Shown here: piece by piece, positions 1 through 9,371 of the stretch
How positions within the stretch are numbered: the first letter of the stretch is position 1
How the letters are laid out: each line of letters opens with the position of its first letter
From: CBDBBY01 sp965205055
GTDB lineage: Bacteria; Pseudomonadota; Alphaproteobacteria; Rhodobacterales; Rhodobacteraceae
Length of the DNA stretch: 64,000 nucleotides
Direction: 5' to 3'
NCBI GenBank assembly: GCA_965205055.1
Contig: OZ242030.1
Location: forward strand, 372,001 to 436,000
Made by a program: the position numbers and the translations under genes
The notes under the pieces: generated by a model
Seen by the model: only the letters and a program-made list of their open reading frames with translations
Told to the model about the DNA's origin: nothing
The model's database searches: none

Positions 1-710
1 TGGACTTGCCCAATTCCCCAATCAGGCCGTGCCGGATTGACCACGAGCTCACCGGGTTCCAAAAAAGTGTTCAGGACGTGCATTTTCACAAACTTACTAG
101 CCAATGTCCTAGCCGACCTTCGCCAAGATTAGCGATGGGAAGAATTTATCATGAAGATATGCAGAAGGCTATCCATGATAATGATATCCCTTGGTTTGAG
201 TGTCCCGACTAGAACTTTCTGACAAACGACTAGAATTTATTACCTTCGAAAAGATAATCGACAACACAAGAAAAGATCAACCAGTCACTGCATAGGGCTA
301 TGATCGAATTTGAAGATGTCCAGAACCGAAGAGGCAGTTAGCTTCGCCGCCTCTTTCAGTGTATGCTAAGTGCCAGATTGATGCCACTTTGGTCTTGATT
401 AGCTCATTTCGTGAAAGGTCGGCTTGTCCTGGTCCATTGGTCCCAATGAGTGCCGCTGCTCGACCGGATCGAGTAATACTGAAAGCCGAGATATCCGTCG
501 ATTGAACCGACCTTGTGCTGGACTTGGCGGCGGGCGTTCCGTTCTATTCGTGCGGCCCGTCTGTCAGGGGGCTATGTTCACCACGAATTCCGCGGCATCG
601 CTTAATTTGTAGATACGCACGAAGTTGAAATCGCAAGTAGCGTTTCCTATGGATGTGGTTACCACGAAACTGATTTACTTGACCGTCAAGATATACGAAA
701 GTTGATATAA
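1..710. other. Intergenic, no gene recognised
   Basis: I see no open frame here with a convincing protein sequence; the short frames are low quality and lack ribosome sites. Around 330-358 a short stem (AAGAGGC pairing with GCCTCTT across a 13-base loop) followed by TTTC could be a weak terminator, but no gene ends beside it. The window edge may cut a gene on the left, but none can be recognised. Confidence 0.5.
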
Positions 711-1148
711 CTATTCCATTGATATAACAATTTCATTTAGCGCAACGAACATTTCCTTTACCCATTGGGCAACTGGAAGCCATTGCGTCTTGTTCTCACG
801 CACCCATAATTTTTGGAGGCGAATGCTTCGCCCCTCTCGTTCTTGATTTTTGCCATAAAATGGTTGTTGATCGCTCAACTTTTCTCGAATTAGTCGTGAA
901 TACTCTTCCATTTGTTTCGTACGTTCTGGCGGTTTGGATTTATCTTCAATACCCGACCTGATATAAAGCTGAATCTTGTCTGATTCGATGCAAAACCCGA
1001 TTTTGTCCTTATGTTTATTTAAATCTACAGACCACTGAATTATGGTCCGCTCTGCACGACGTAAGCGTATTTCTGGGATATCTTTCTTGAGCAATTCCCA
1101 GAAGGAAAATATTAAGTCGCTCTCTTCCTTCGTTAACTTCTTGGACAT
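711..1148 (-). CDS. Hypothetical protein, paralogue of 16946-17425 (possibly DUF4268-like)
   Basis: A 145-residue soluble, charged protein with no signal peptide or membrane segment. It starts with ATG and has a GAGAAAG-like site about 7 bases upstream. It lines up along its whole length with the protein at 16946-17425: an N-terminal FWxLLKK motif, a central xRIGxxIxxxK strand region, a SDQQ segment near the middle, and a C-terminal block GxSIRxQxxWxRxxxxxWxxxAxWxKxxFxxLNxI. The C-terminal block resembles the end of DUF4268-type domains; that is inference from pattern only. Identity between the two copies is low enough to be an old duplication. It is AT-richer than the core genes and stands alone, with a degraded repeat about 190 bases upstream. 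No function can be assigned. Confidence 0.65.
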   Translation of the reverse strand: MSKKLTKEESDLIFSFWELLKKDIPEIRLRRAERTIIQWSVDLNKHKDKIGFCIESDKIQLYIRSGIEDKSKPPERTKQMEEYSRLIREKLSDQQPFYGKNQEREGRSIRLQKLWVRENKTQWLPVAQWVKEMFVALNEIVISME

Positions 1149-1827
1149 AGCTTTCTCCTAACGTTATGAGTATCGGGCTCGTTAGCGAAATGACGGCGTT
1201 CTATCCGTCCGATCTTTGGCACAACGAACCATCGGGAACCATAGTAGACTGACTTTATCGACTTTCAGTTCTTAGAGAAAGACTGAAATCCGCATTACCG
1301 CGTACATTTCGCTCAGTTTTGGTCCCGAAAATGCACAATGGCGACATGCTATAGTCGGGTAGCACACTCGTTGGCTGGCAGAGATGATTCGTTCCATGCT
1401 TGCCGTCCGGCTGTGAGTCTTCGTCTCTTCGCGCAGTTCTATGAATTCCCAAGTCGAATTCGCGAATTGGCTAGTGAAGTGGTAGAAACCGCATCAGAAT
1501 CCACAAGGATCCGAATGGAATCTGGTGCGTGGAACATGTCACTTGCTCAAATTGAGGTATCAAGACAGGCGTTATTCTCCTGCATCCGATGATCAAGTCG
1601 CGGTGACCAGCGTTGGCATCTTCGCGGTCGACGCAGCGACAACTCACGTCAGGCAACATCGTTTCAACCACTCATCTGCGGACTTGACTGACCAAAATCA
1701 TTCCTATTCGTGCTGGTTCGCTTGCTCGGCATGCGTATTGAAAAACGACGAGCAGGGGCAGGAATCTGCGAAAGTCAAAACGCCGCAAATCCGATTCGCC
1801 CCAGCTTATTTGGCGGAATTGATTCTA
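1149..1827. other. Intergenic with a degraded repeat
   Basis: No supported gene. The stretch holds one arm of a dispersed degraded repeat (about 1336-1480, listed separately). The open frames on both strands are not protein-like. Confidence 0.5.
1336..1480 (+). repeat. Degraded dispersed repeat, copy 1
   Basis: This segment can be aligned by eye with about 19204-19350. The best-kept part is GGCGACATGCTATAGTCGGG here versus GGCATGTTATAGTCGGATAG there, and similarity continues through CTTGCCG, CTTTCGCCTCTT-like and CAGTTC-like words. Translated in the same frame, both copies give a xACYSRxxxSLAG string, but neither frame looks like a live gene. Both copies lie in the same general setting as the two paralogous small genes (711-1148 and 16946-17425). 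Confidence 0.4.
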
Positions 1828-2358
1828 TCACGAGAGTGTTCGAAGCGAATCTTGGAAGCGCTTCCAATTTGCCTCGTAGTGCTGGCCCGCTTTTCGAATT
1901 GTCGCGCGGACATCCTCGTCGGTTTCGCGGACAATTTTCGCGGGGGCTCCCAGCGCAAAGGATCCGTTGGGGATAACTTTTCGCTCCGTCACAAGCGCGC
2001 AAGCGCCTAGAAGGCAGTGCTTCCCGACCCGCACGCCGTTCAGTACCGTCGCATTCATTCCGATCAGGGTGCTTTCGCCGACCGCGCAGCCGTGCAGCAT
2101 CGCTTTGTGACCGATCGTGCACCCGGGGCCTATTTCGATGGGATATCCCGGATCGGTATGGAGGACGCAATGCTCTTGGATGTTGCTGCCTTCGCGAATG
2201 ACGATCGGTTCATTGTCGCCGCGAATCGTCGCTCCGAACCAGATGGATACGCCGCGTTCAATGATGACGTTGCCGATAACGCTGGCGTTCGGCGCGATCC
2301 AGAATTCACCGGATTCAGGCAGCTGCGGCTCGAAATCTCCGAGTGCGTATATTGTCAA
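1828..2358 (-). CDS. Gamma-carbonic anhydrase family protein (hexapeptide-repeat)
   Basis: A 176-residue left-handed beta-helix protein of the gamma-class carbonic anhydrase / YrdA-PaaY type. Hexapeptide turns run from about residue 22 (APNASVIGNVIIERG) to about residue 145. The metal-ligand histidines of the family are present: H67 in the EHCVLH segment, and H84 and H89 in GHKAMLHG. The RGD-N segment at 46-49 is also family-typical. The C-terminal 35 residues form the usual helix. The start is TTG, overlapping the TGA of gmk as TTGA, so it is probably translated by coupling from gmk mRNA. Members bind Zn or Fe and form trimers; many have no measurable carbonic anhydrase activity, so the reaction is not certain. 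Confidence 0.88.
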   Translation of the reverse strand: MTIYALGDFEPQLPESGEFWIAPNASVIGNVIIERGVSIWFGATIRGDNEPIVIREGSNIQEHCVLHTDPGYPIEIGPGCTIGHKAMLHGCAVGESTLIGMNATVLNGVRVGKHCLLGACALVTERKVIPNGSFALGAPAKIVRETDEDVRATIRKAGQHYEANWKRFQDSLRTLS

Positions 2359-3005
2359 TTTGCCCGCGCCTCGAATTCCTGATTCAAATCCTTCACGAAT
2401 TCGACCAGGCCAAGCTGCCTGCTGCGCCGCAGGCGTTCAGCTTCGATGATCGTCTTCACCTTCACCAGCACGCGTTCCATATCCCTGTTCACGAGCACGT
2501 AGTCATACTGCGGCCAGTGACTGATTTCGCTGCACGCTTCCGACATCCGCGACATGACGGTCGTATCGGTGTCTTTTCCGCGCCGTCTCAGTCGTTTCTC
2601 AAGCTCTCGGATGCTTGGCGGAAGCACGAAAATTGAGATGGTGTCGTGCGCGAATTCCGACTTTCGAATCTGCATTCCGCCTTGCCAGTCGATGTCGAAC
2701 ACAATGTCGTTCCCGGACGAGACGGCTTTGCCGACCGGCTCACTGGGCGTGCCGTAAAGGTGGCCGAAGACTTCCGCGTATTCAAGGAATGCGTTGTTTC
2801 GGGCCATGCATTGGAATTTTTGCCTGTCGACGAAGCAATACTCCTTGCCATCGGTTTCGCCTCGCCTCGGCGGCCTTGTTGTCGCGGAGACCGAAATCCT
2901 GATCGACGGATCCCACTCGTTCAATCGTTTGACAAGGGTGGTTTTGCCGGCGCCCGACGGGGACGAGATCACAATCAGCATTCCGCGTCGGCGGGAATTT
3001 CTCAT
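2355..3005 (-). CDS. gmk: Guanylate kinase
   Basis: Phosphorylates GMP to GDP with ATP, an essential cytoplasmic step for RNA, DNA and GTP supply. The 216-residue protein begins MRNSRRRGMLIVISSPSGAGKTT; the P-loop SGAGKT sits near residues 16-21. The GMP-binding region (SATTRPPRRGE) and the VFGHLYGT and DIDWQG segments are in place. The open frame continues 78 codons upstream, but that part is not kinase-like; the ATG at 3005 gives the normal family length (about 205-220). Its stop overlaps the TTG start of the gamma-carbonic-anhydrase-like gene. The upstream neighbour on the same strand is the ThiE/TenI-like gene, 370 bases away. Confidence 0.95.
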   Translation of the reverse strand: MRNSRRRGMLIVISSPSGAGKTTLVKRLNEWDPSIRISVSATTRPPRRGETDGKEYCFVDRQKFQCMARNNAFLEYAEVFGHLYGTPSEPVGKAVSSGNDIVFDIDWQGGMQIRKSEFAHDTISIFVLPPSIRELEKRLRRRGKDTDTTVMSRMSEACSEISHWPQYDYVLVNRDMERVLVKVKTIIEAERLRRSRQLGLVEFVKDLNQEFEARAN

Positions 3006-3375
3006 GGCGGGCTCTTGCAAACGAATTACACAAACACGCTGCGGGGCCGGCGAGACCGCCGAACATGTCCGCAGTTTCAGCGTCCTAAACACAGATTGAG
3101 TGTCAAGCAAAGCCCAAACATCGACCTTGGATGAACTTGGATTCAAAACTCCGATGGCGATGAGCGCAATTTGCCATCGTTGCGCCGGTTTGCAATGGTG
3201 ATTGGGATCGGATCGCGACCGGCTTGGAAGCCGACCCAATCAACGTCGGTCGGCGCGCAATCCGGAGTGATTCGGCATGAATTGGCTTATGGTCGCAGAC
3301 TCCAATCGTTCAACCGCTGCATCCTTGCGCCAGATTCAGCGCTGGCAGCGCTGATTGATGCATGTTCAATTGCGT
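3006..3375. other. Intergenic upstream of gmk
   Basis: About 370 bases between the end of the ThiE-like gene and the gmk start, both on the minus strand. I see no gene; it presumably holds the gmk promoter, but no clear -35/-10 pair stands out. Confidence 0.4.
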
Positions 3376-4068
3376 TCAATGCCGTTCGGAGAGCAGCTTC
3401 ACGAGTTCTCGCGACGGATCGTCCGACCGCCACAGCTCTTCGCCAAAGACAATGTAATCCGAATGAACCGAGTATGCGGCTACGGTCGCGCCGTCGCCGC
3501 ACGTCTCCGCAAGCGCGGGCAGCATGGTTGTCGATGACCAAAGATCAAACAATTCCGGGGTCGCGATTCCGGATGCGTTTTCCTCTGATGCGCAGAGGGG
3601 ACCGAAGCTCACATAGTCCGCGCCTGCAGCTCCTGCCTGATACGCTTCATCCCTTGAAGTCCCGCAGTAAGCCCCGACGGTGTAATCTTTTGAAAGCTTG
3701 CGCCTTGCGCGGGCAACGGACCGCGCGCCATCCTGCAGATGAACCCCATGCAATCCGAGCGGAAGCACAAGGTCCAGACGCGAATCAATGAGCACCGACG
3801 TTTCGTAGCGATCAGTCGCCGACAATAGAAAATCCGCCATTGATTGGGGGTCGCCTGTGCTCCCCGGCGGCAATGTCAATCTGATGCTTGCAATTGCGTG
3901 ATCCGACAAGATTGCCGACAAATCGCGCTGCTTGGGCAAGCCATCGCCGCGGTGAGGAACAATCAGGCAAATTCCCGGTTTTGGCGGGCCGTCCTTGCGA
4001 ATTCCGGTGGTTTCTTGGTCCATAACTTGCGCCCAACTCGATACTTCGTCGTCGAGGCGCTCCTGCAT
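3376..4068 (-). CDS. Thiamine phosphate synthase / TenI family protein
   Basis: A 230-residue TIM-barrel protein of the ThiE/TenI family. Recognisable parts are the phosphate- and substrate-binding strand GLHGVHLQDG (about 109-118), VGAYCGTSRDEAYQAGAAGA and the barrel strand GADYVSFGPL. ThiE joins hydroxymethylpyrimidine pyrophosphate and thiazole phosphate to thiamine phosphate; TenI-type relatives only bind or aromatise the thiazole. The usual GQxD motif of true ThiE is altered to LQDG, and the family's T-x-T-K loop after the GP segment is replaced by CASEENASG. It may therefore be a divergent or TenI-like member. It lies 16 bases after the SRPBCC gene on the same strand, so the two may be co-transcribed. 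Confidence 0.75.
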   Translation of the reverse strand: MQERLDDEVSSWAQVMDQETTGIRKDGPPKPGICLIVPHRGDGLPKQRDLSAILSDHAIASIRLTLPPGSTGDPQSMADFLLSATDRYETSVLIDSRLDLVLPLGLHGVHLQDGARSVARARRKLSKDYTVGAYCGTSRDEAYQAGAAGADYVSFGPLCASEENASGIATPELFDLWSSTTMLPALAETCGDGATVAAYSVHSDYIVFGEELWRSDDPSRELVKLLSERH

Positions 4069-4084
4069 TCACACGAATCGAAAC

Positions 4085-4723
4085 TCAATCGCCGCAGTAC
4101 GCGGTCGCAGTACGATTCGCCATATCGCGAGCAGTTTCTGGGCTTTCGCCCGATGCGACGTGCGTAACTCTCCACGCGTCGGCGCATTGGCGAATGAATC
4201 GTTTGCCGCTATCCGATCCCATCCATGCCAGAGCTTCCTTCCTGTCGAACTCTACGGATTGATTGCAGACGAAGCATTCCAATCCCAACAAGGACAGGTC
4301 CCAACCCACCCCGGTCGCGCCAGGTCCGAATTCCTGCCAGTGCTTATCCGTTGCGTCGTCCCCAACCTGTTCGGCGTGCTCCAGATTCAAAGTCGCACTT
4401 GTGCCATTTGAGCTTAGCGAAACGGAAACCCAGCTCAGTTTTCCAGAGAATTCCCACGTTACTTCAAACACCTCGGGAACGACGCAGCGCAACACCTCGC
4501 CGCTTGCGTTGCCTTCAATCTTGTATCGTCCACCGACACGCAGGTCGCCGGAAATCGGAGCAAACCACTTCGATATATGTTCCGATTCGGACACCGACCG
4601 CCAAAGCGTCCTCTGATCCGCTGAATAAGTCTTGCCGACGCCAACGATTCGGACAGGAACTTCGCCTCGGCTGCCCACTCGTACGCTTCGAACTTCTGCG
4701 CCAGAAGCTTTGTTATAGTCCAT
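4085..4723 (-). CDS. SRPBCC (AHSA1/START-fold) domain protein
   Basis: A 212-residue protein whose middle part has the AHSA1-type pattern: a domain start with LWRSVSESEHISKWFAPISG (about residues 39-58), then VGGRYKIEG, CVVPEVFEVTWEF, a VSVSLSSNGTSATLNLEH strand pair and W-x-x-S-L-x-G-L near the end. This fold binds hydrophobic ligands or acts as a co-chaperone; no partner can be named. The open frame extends 263 codons upstream, but the upstream translation is not protein-like. The ATG at 4723 has AAGGAG 9 bases before it and is chosen as the start. It is divergent from the TrmJ-like gene and close upstream of the ThiE-like gene. Confidence 0.75.
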   Translation of the reverse strand: MDYNKASGAEVRSVRVGSRGEVPVRIVGVGKTYSADQRTLWRSVSESEHISKWFAPISGDLRVGGRYKIEGNASGEVLRCVVPEVFEVTWEFSGKLSWVSVSLSSNGTSATLNLEHAEQVGDDATDKHWQEFGPGATGVGWDLSLLGLECFVCNQSVEFDRKEALAWMGSDSGKRFIRQCADAWRVTHVASGESPETARDMANRTATAYCGD

Positions 4724-5029
4724 GCCGAAAAGCTCCTTGCCATCCGCGAGGGTTCGACACTGTTTGAATCCGGGAAAATATGCAACTTCAATTCTGAATC
4801 GCCCGTCATGAAATCCATAATGCGCAGATGACCAAACCTGCGGCGGCGGCGTACTGTGAATCCGAACATTGACCTTGCAGTTCGCATCGCGCATTCCTTT
4901 GGGGTATCGGACCGGAGGCGACACCAATGGCGAATGCGCGTGGTTGCGCTGGCATTGAATTGAAGAATTGCTTCCATTCGCTTGAATCCACGGCACCGCG
5001 TTCAGCCGAGTTTGCAGTCGGGAAACCCA
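4724..5029. other. Divergent intergenic region
   Basis: About 306 bases between the divergent SRPBCC and TrmJ-like genes. It should hold both promoters; I cannot define them, and there is no gene. Confidence 0.4.
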
Positions 5030-5806
5030 ATGTCTGAAAGCAAACATTCGGATTTGCAGCCGGCGGCCGATGCCCAGCCGGCGTTCATACTGGTGAGGCC
5101 GCAGCTTGGCGAGAATATCGGCGCGGCAGCGCGCGCGATGCTCAATTTTTCCTTGGACAGGATGAGGATTGTCGATCCGCGCGACGGATGGCCGAACGCC
5201 GGCGCGGTCAAGATGGCAAGCGGAGCGGGGAGGGTGTTGGATAATGCCGAGTTGTATCCGGATGTCGGGAGCGCCGTCGCCGACTGCAATTACGTTTATG
5301 CGACGACGGCCCGGAACCGCGACCTGAATCTGCCAACTCACTCTCCATCGGAAGCTGCTCTGGACGGAAGGCACAGGATCGAATCCGGCCATAAGCTCGC
5401 GTTCCTGTTCGGACCGGAACGCGCCGGCTTGAACAATGACGACCTCGCATTTGCGCAAGCGATGATCTCGGTCCCGACGAATCCCGAATTTTCGTCGTTG
5501 AACCTTGCGCAATGCGTGCTTCTGTCAGCCTATGAATGGTTGCGCGCGCGGTCTGACCCGTCGGATTCGGGCCCGCAGCCATCCCGATTGCCGCCCGCCA
5601 ATTCAAAGGTGAAGGAAGTGCTGGCGCAGCATTATATCCGCGACCTCGAGGAGGCTGGCTTCTTCTGGCCGGAAAGCAAGGCCGAAGGAATGCGAAAGAA
5701 CCTGCAGCGGCTGCTGTTGAGGCTGGATTTGACCGAACCCGAGGTGCGGACGCTGCACGGCGTTCGCAAAGCGTTGAAGACAGGTGCGGGTGGTGGAAAG
5801 GGGTAG
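5030..5806 (+). CDS. trmJ: TrmJ-like tRNA/rRNA 2'-O-methyltransferase (SPOUT)
   Basis: A 258-residue SpoU/TrmH-class methyltransferase. The N-terminal motif 1 region VRPQLGENIGAAARAMLNF is the TrmJ signature. Motif 2 appears as LAFLFGPERAGLNNDDL and motif 3 as SLNLAQCVLLSAYEW, together forming the knotted SAM site. TrmJ methylates the ribose at position 32 of tRNAs. The C-terminal extension (about residues 180-250) matches the family's dimerisation/RNA region. The start chosen (MSESKHSD) is 16 codons inside the longest frame and puts the catalytic domain at the usual place. ctaA follows 45 bases downstream on the same strand. Confidence 0.85.
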   Translation: MSESKHSDLQPAADAQPAFILVRPQLGENIGAAARAMLNFSLDRMRIVDPRDGWPNAGAVKMASGAGRVLDNAELYPDVGSAVADCNYVYATTARNRDLNLPTHSPSEAALDGRHRIESGHKLAFLFGPERAGLNNDDLAFAQAMISVPTNPEFSSLNLAQCVLLSAYEWLRARSDPSDSGPQPSRLPPANSKVKEVLAQHYIRDLEEAGFFWPESKAEGMRKNLQRLLLRLDLTEPEVRTLHGVRKALKTGAGGGKG

Positions 5807-5850
5807 CCGAAAGGGGTAAGTGGTTCGCGAGATCCAAGGACTATATTCCA

Positions 5851-6993
5851 TTGAAGCCCAAGCGAAGCATATTCGAAGAGGTAGGAGGCAACCGGAAGGA
5901 GGAGGAAGCGATCCCCTCGGTCTCCGGAGCTCTCGATGCAAGAAACCTCAATCGCCATCGATTGTCATACTGGTTCACGTCGCTCTGCGTTCTTGTCGCC
6001 TTGACCATAATTGTTGGAGGGTTGACCCGACTTACCGATTCAGGCTTGTCCATCACCGAGTGGCAACCTGTAAGCGGCATGCTGCCGCCGATGAACGAAG
6101 CCGATTGGCAATCGAACTTCGAAAAATACCAGGCAATCCCTGAATTCCAGCTCCAGAACAGAGGCATGAGCTTGGAAGAATTCAAGCGAATCTACTGGTG
6201 GGAATGGGCGCATCGACAGCTGGGGCGAGTGATCGGGCTCGTGTGGGCGGCAGGATTCGCATGGTTTGCGCTCGCGAAAGCTATTCCTCCCGGATGGATG
6301 ATGCGCATTTTAGGGGTTGGCGCGCTGATTGGCGCGCAGGGCGCAATCGGCTGGTGGATGGTTTCGAGCGGACTAGGGGGCGACAAAGTAGACGTGTCGC
6401 CAATGCGGCTGGCCGTGCATCTCTCGCTCGCATTCCTGATATTCGGAATTGCGCTCTGGAGCGCGATGTCGTTGCGCTTGGAGCAGCGTCAACTGATTCA
6501 GGCGCGCAGGAATCGCGAGGCGCTCCTGGAACGATTATGTGTTTGGCTTCTGGGGCTGCTGTTTTTGCAAATCGTTCTTGGGGCGCTCATGGCTGGGCTC
6601 GATGCAGGATCCGCGTTTCCTACGTGGCCGCTGATGAACGGCGAGTTTCTGCCCTCGGAAAGTTTCGCGCTTGATCCGTTGGTCGCAAATTTTGTGGAAA
6701 ATTCGGCACTTGTCCATTTCAATCATCGCGTTGCCGGGTACTTGCTGTTCGCGTTTGCGATCGCTGCTTGGTGGAAGAGCAGGTCCAGCCCGCGGCCGTC
6801 GACAAGACGAGCGTTCGCTTGGGTTGCGGCATTGACGCTTGGCCAAGCGACTATTGGAATCTTAACGGCGATCTATTCCGCTCCGATCGCAATTGCCGCA
6901 ATCCATCAGGCTGGAGCGCTCTTGCTGTATTTGATCGTCATGCGAACCTGCTTTATCTGTCGATATCCTCAATCTTCGGTGGTCGGATTATGA
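5851..6993 (+). CDS. ctaA: Heme A synthase (CtaA/COX15 family)
   Basis: Oxidises the C8 methyl of heme O to the formyl group of heme A for aa3-type cytochrome oxidase. The 380-residue inner-membrane protein has about eight hydrophobic segments. The alphaproteobacterial/mitochondrial-type signatures are present: GGLTRLTDSGLSITEWQP (about residues 56-73), the WEWAHRQLGR heme-ligand region, RLAVHLSLAFLIFG, and VHFNHRVAGYLL near the C-terminus. The start is TTG; it follows the TrmJ-like gene closely and has no better ATG nearby. It overlaps the next gene by 4 bases (ATGA), so the M32 peptidase is translationally coupled. Confidence 0.93.
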   Translation: MKPKRSIFEEVGGNRKEEEAIPSVSGALDARNLNRHRLSYWFTSLCVLVALTIIVGGLTRLTDSGLSITEWQPVSGMLPPMNEADWQSNFEKYQAIPEFQLQNRGMSLEEFKRIYWWEWAHRQLGRVIGLVWAAGFAWFALAKAIPPGWMMRILGVGALIGAQGAIGWWMVSSGLGGDKVDVSPMRLAVHLSLAFLIFGIALWSAMSLRLEQRQLIQARRNREALLERLCVWLLGLLFLQIVLGALMAGLDAGSAFPTWPLMNGEFLPSESFALDPLVANFVENSALVHFNHRVAGYLLFAFAIAAWWKSRSSPRPSTRRAFAWVAALTLGQATIGILTAIYSAPIAIAAIHQAGALLLYLIVMRTCFICRYPQSSVVGL

Positions 6994-8480
6994 ACTCGCA
7001 TGGTACCGCCTACGCGGACTTCCTCAAGTTCCAAAGGGAAACCGAAGCGCTGTCGCAGGTCGCGGGCCATTTGGAGTGGGATCGCGATACGATGATGCCG
7101 AAAGGCGCCGCCGAGCAGCGCACGGAGCAAGCGGCGACGATTCAATCATTGCTGCATGGCCGCAATTCGTCGAACCGCTTCAGCGAACTTTTGCAGGCGG
7201 TAGACCCGGACGAGCTGGACGACGTCGGACGGGCGAACTTTCGGATTGCGAAGCGGCATCATGATCGGGACAAACGGATTCCCGCCCACCTGCCGCCTGC
7301 GATAGCAAAGGCCGTCGGAAGGGCCGACACTGCATGGAAGGCGGCGCGCGAGGATAGGGATTTCAAGGTGTTTCAACCGGCGCTCGCGGAAGTCGTTTCG
7401 CTGAAGCGCGAGGAAGCCGAAGCGGTATCGGATGGCGGAGAACCTTACGATGCGCTTTTGGACAATTACGAAGAGGGAATGACGACCGCGACGGTCGACA
7501 AATTGTTCGACAAAATGCGCCCGAGGCTGGTTGCGCTATCCGAAAAGATTTTGGGATCGAGGAATTCGGTCGAGCCGCTGGTCGGCAAGTTCGGCGAAGG
7601 GCGGCAGAAGGAGTTGGCCGAGGAAATTGCCGGCAACTTCACCTACGACTGGAACAGAGGTCGCCTCGACGTATCCGTTCACCCGTTCACCATGGGTTCG
7701 GGCAACGACGTGAGGATCACAACAAGATACGATGAAACCAGCCCGTTCAATTGCGTCTATTCGACGATTCACGAAGTCGGGCACGCCGTATATGAGCAGA
7801 ACATCGCCAAGGAGCATTTGCTGACCCCGGTCGGCTCCGGAGTCTCGTTGGGCGTGCATGAAAGTCAGTCGAGAATATTCGAAAACCAGTTCGGCAGAAG
7901 TCGCGCATTCTGCGGATGGCTGTTCAGAAGGATCAATGACCTATTCGATACAGTCGAGGCTTCCGATTCGGATCGGTTCTACAGGCAGGTGAACCGGGTT
8001 TCACGCCAGCCCATTCGAACGGAAGCGGACGAAGTGCACTACAATTTGCACATCATGCTCCGGTACCATCTGGAAAAGGAGTTAATTTCCGGGCGCTTGG
8101 ACGCAAGCGACCTCGAGGAGGCTTGGAACGCAAAGTTCAAGGAGGATTTCGGCGAAACCGTCGACGGACCCAATTCAGGGGTCCTTCAGGACGTTCATTG
8201 GTCATTGGGGGTGTTCGGCTATTTTCCAACGTATTCGCTCGGAAATGTTTATGCGGGTTGCTTGAACAAATCGATGCGCCGAGATTTGCCCGATCTTGAT
8301 CGCCACTTGTCGAACGGCGATGCCGGCCCGGCCGGGCGTTGGCTGGCGGAAAAGGTCCATTGCTTCGGCGGATTGCGCGATCCGGTCCGCACGATTGAGT
8401 TCGCGACAGGCGAACCGGTTTCCGCAGACCCGCTCTTGGACTATCTGGATGAAAAATTCAGCGAGATTTACGGACTTTAG
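6990..8480 (+). CDS. M32 family metallocarboxypeptidase
   Basis: A zinc carboxypeptidase (thermostable carboxypeptidase 1, Taq type) of 496 residues, the normal family length. The zinc motif HEVGH is at 261-265. The M32 hallmarks DVRITTRYD, GVHESQSR and the C-terminal IRTEADEVHYNLHIMLRY are all present. It removes C-terminal residues from peptides in the cytoplasm, with broad specificity. The ATG overlaps the ctaA stop (ATGA). The longer frame starting at 6768 lies inside ctaA and is not used. Confidence 0.93.
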   Translation: MNSHGTAYADFLKFQRETEALSQVAGHLEWDRDTMMPKGAAEQRTEQAATIQSLLHGRNSSNRFSELLQAVDPDELDDVGRANFRIAKRHHDRDKRIPAHLPPAIAKAVGRADTAWKAAREDRDFKVFQPALAEVVSLKREEAEAVSDGGEPYDALLDNYEEGMTTATVDKLFDKMRPRLVALSEKILGSRNSVEPLVGKFGEGRQKELAEEIAGNFTYDWNRGRLDVSVHPFTMGSGNDVRITTRYDETSPFNCVYSTIHEVGHAVYEQNIAKEHLLTPVGSGVSLGVHESQSRIFENQFGRSRAFCGWLFRRINDLFDTVEASDSDRFYRQVNRVSRQPIRTEADEVHYNLHIMLRYHLEKELISGRLDASDLEEAWNAKFKEDFGETVDGPNSGVLQDVHWSLGVFGYFPTYSLGNVYAGCLNKSMRRDLPDLDRHLSNGDAGPAGRWLAEKVHCFGGLRDPVRTIEFATGEPVSADPLLDYLDEKFSEIYGL

Positions 8481-8488
8481 GATTCTTC

Positions 8489-9319
8489 TCAGCCGCCTTC
8501 GCCGCGCGGATTGCCGCGCCATGCCGGGGGACGCTTCTCCAGAAATGCAGAAATGCCTTCTTCCGTGTCGCGGTACAGCAAGTTTTCCACCATGACCTCG
8601 CCCGCATAGCGATACGCATCTTCCAGAGGCATGTGCGCTTGCTCGTAAAACGCCTGCTTTCCGATTTTCACCGCTGCGCCAAGCTTGGATGCGACAAGCG
8701 ATGCAAGCTCGCGGGTTTCGCGTGCAAGGCTGTCATCCGCAACCACTTTATTGACCAAACCCAGATCCAGTGCTTCGCGCGCGTCAGCCAGACGGCCGGT
8801 CGTCAGCATCTCGAAAGCGCGCTTTCTCGAAACATTTCTGGAAAGCGCGACCATCGGCGTGGAACAGAACAAGCCGATATCGACTCCGTTCACGCCGAAA
8901 CGCGCGCGCTCAGCCGCAACGGCCATGTCGCAAGTGGCGACCAGTTGGCACCCTGCCGCGACGGCAGCGCCGTGAACCTCCGCAATTACCGGCTGAGGAT
9001 GCCGAACGATCGACATCATCAGCGCCGCGCATTTGTCGAAAATCATTTTGAAGTATGCATGACCCCGGTCAGGCCCGTTTCGCGCCGCGGCGAGTTCATT
9101 CAAGTCATGCCCCGCGCAAAATGCCCGGCCAGTTCCGCGCAGGACGATGCACTTTGTATCGGAAGCCTCCGCCGCCTCGTCCAATGCTTCTTTGAGGGCG
9201 TCGATCATTGATTCGGAGAGAGCATTCAATTTGTCAGGATTGTTCATGGTGATGCCCAGAATCCCGTCTGATCGTTCCTGAAGCAAAAGCTCGTTGATCA
9301 TCTTGCCGTTTCCGTCCAT
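8489..9319 (-). CDS. Enoyl-CoA hydratase/isomerase family protein (ECHDC3-like)
   Basis: A 276-residue crotonase-fold protein. CoA- and oxyanion-hole segments are visible: FCAGHDLNEL (about 66-75) and the HGAAVAAGCQLVATCD stretch. GVDIGLFCSTPMVALSRNV resembles the ECHDC3 branch, in which the second catalytic glutamate is replaced. Hydration activity is therefore uncertain. It ends 8 bases from the convergent M32 peptidase gene and is divergent from the thioesterase gene (52 bases between starts). Confidence 0.87.
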   Translation of the reverse strand: MDGNGKMINELLLQERSDGILGITMNNPDKLNALSESMIDALKEALDEAAEASDTKCIVLRGTGRAFCAGHDLNELAAARNGPDRGHAYFKMIFDKCAALMMSIVRHPQPVIAEVHGAAVAAGCQLVATCDMAVAAERARFGVNGVDIGLFCSTPMVALSRNVSRKRAFEMLTTGRLADAREALDLGLVNKVVADDSLARETRELASLVASKLGAAVKIGKQAFYEQAHMPLEDAYRYAGEVMVENLLYRDTEEGISAFLEKRPPAWRGNPRGEGG

Positions 9320-9371
9320 TTGGTCTGCCCTCCAAGCCGAAGAAACTGAAATGAAATTGCAAGGTTAAAAG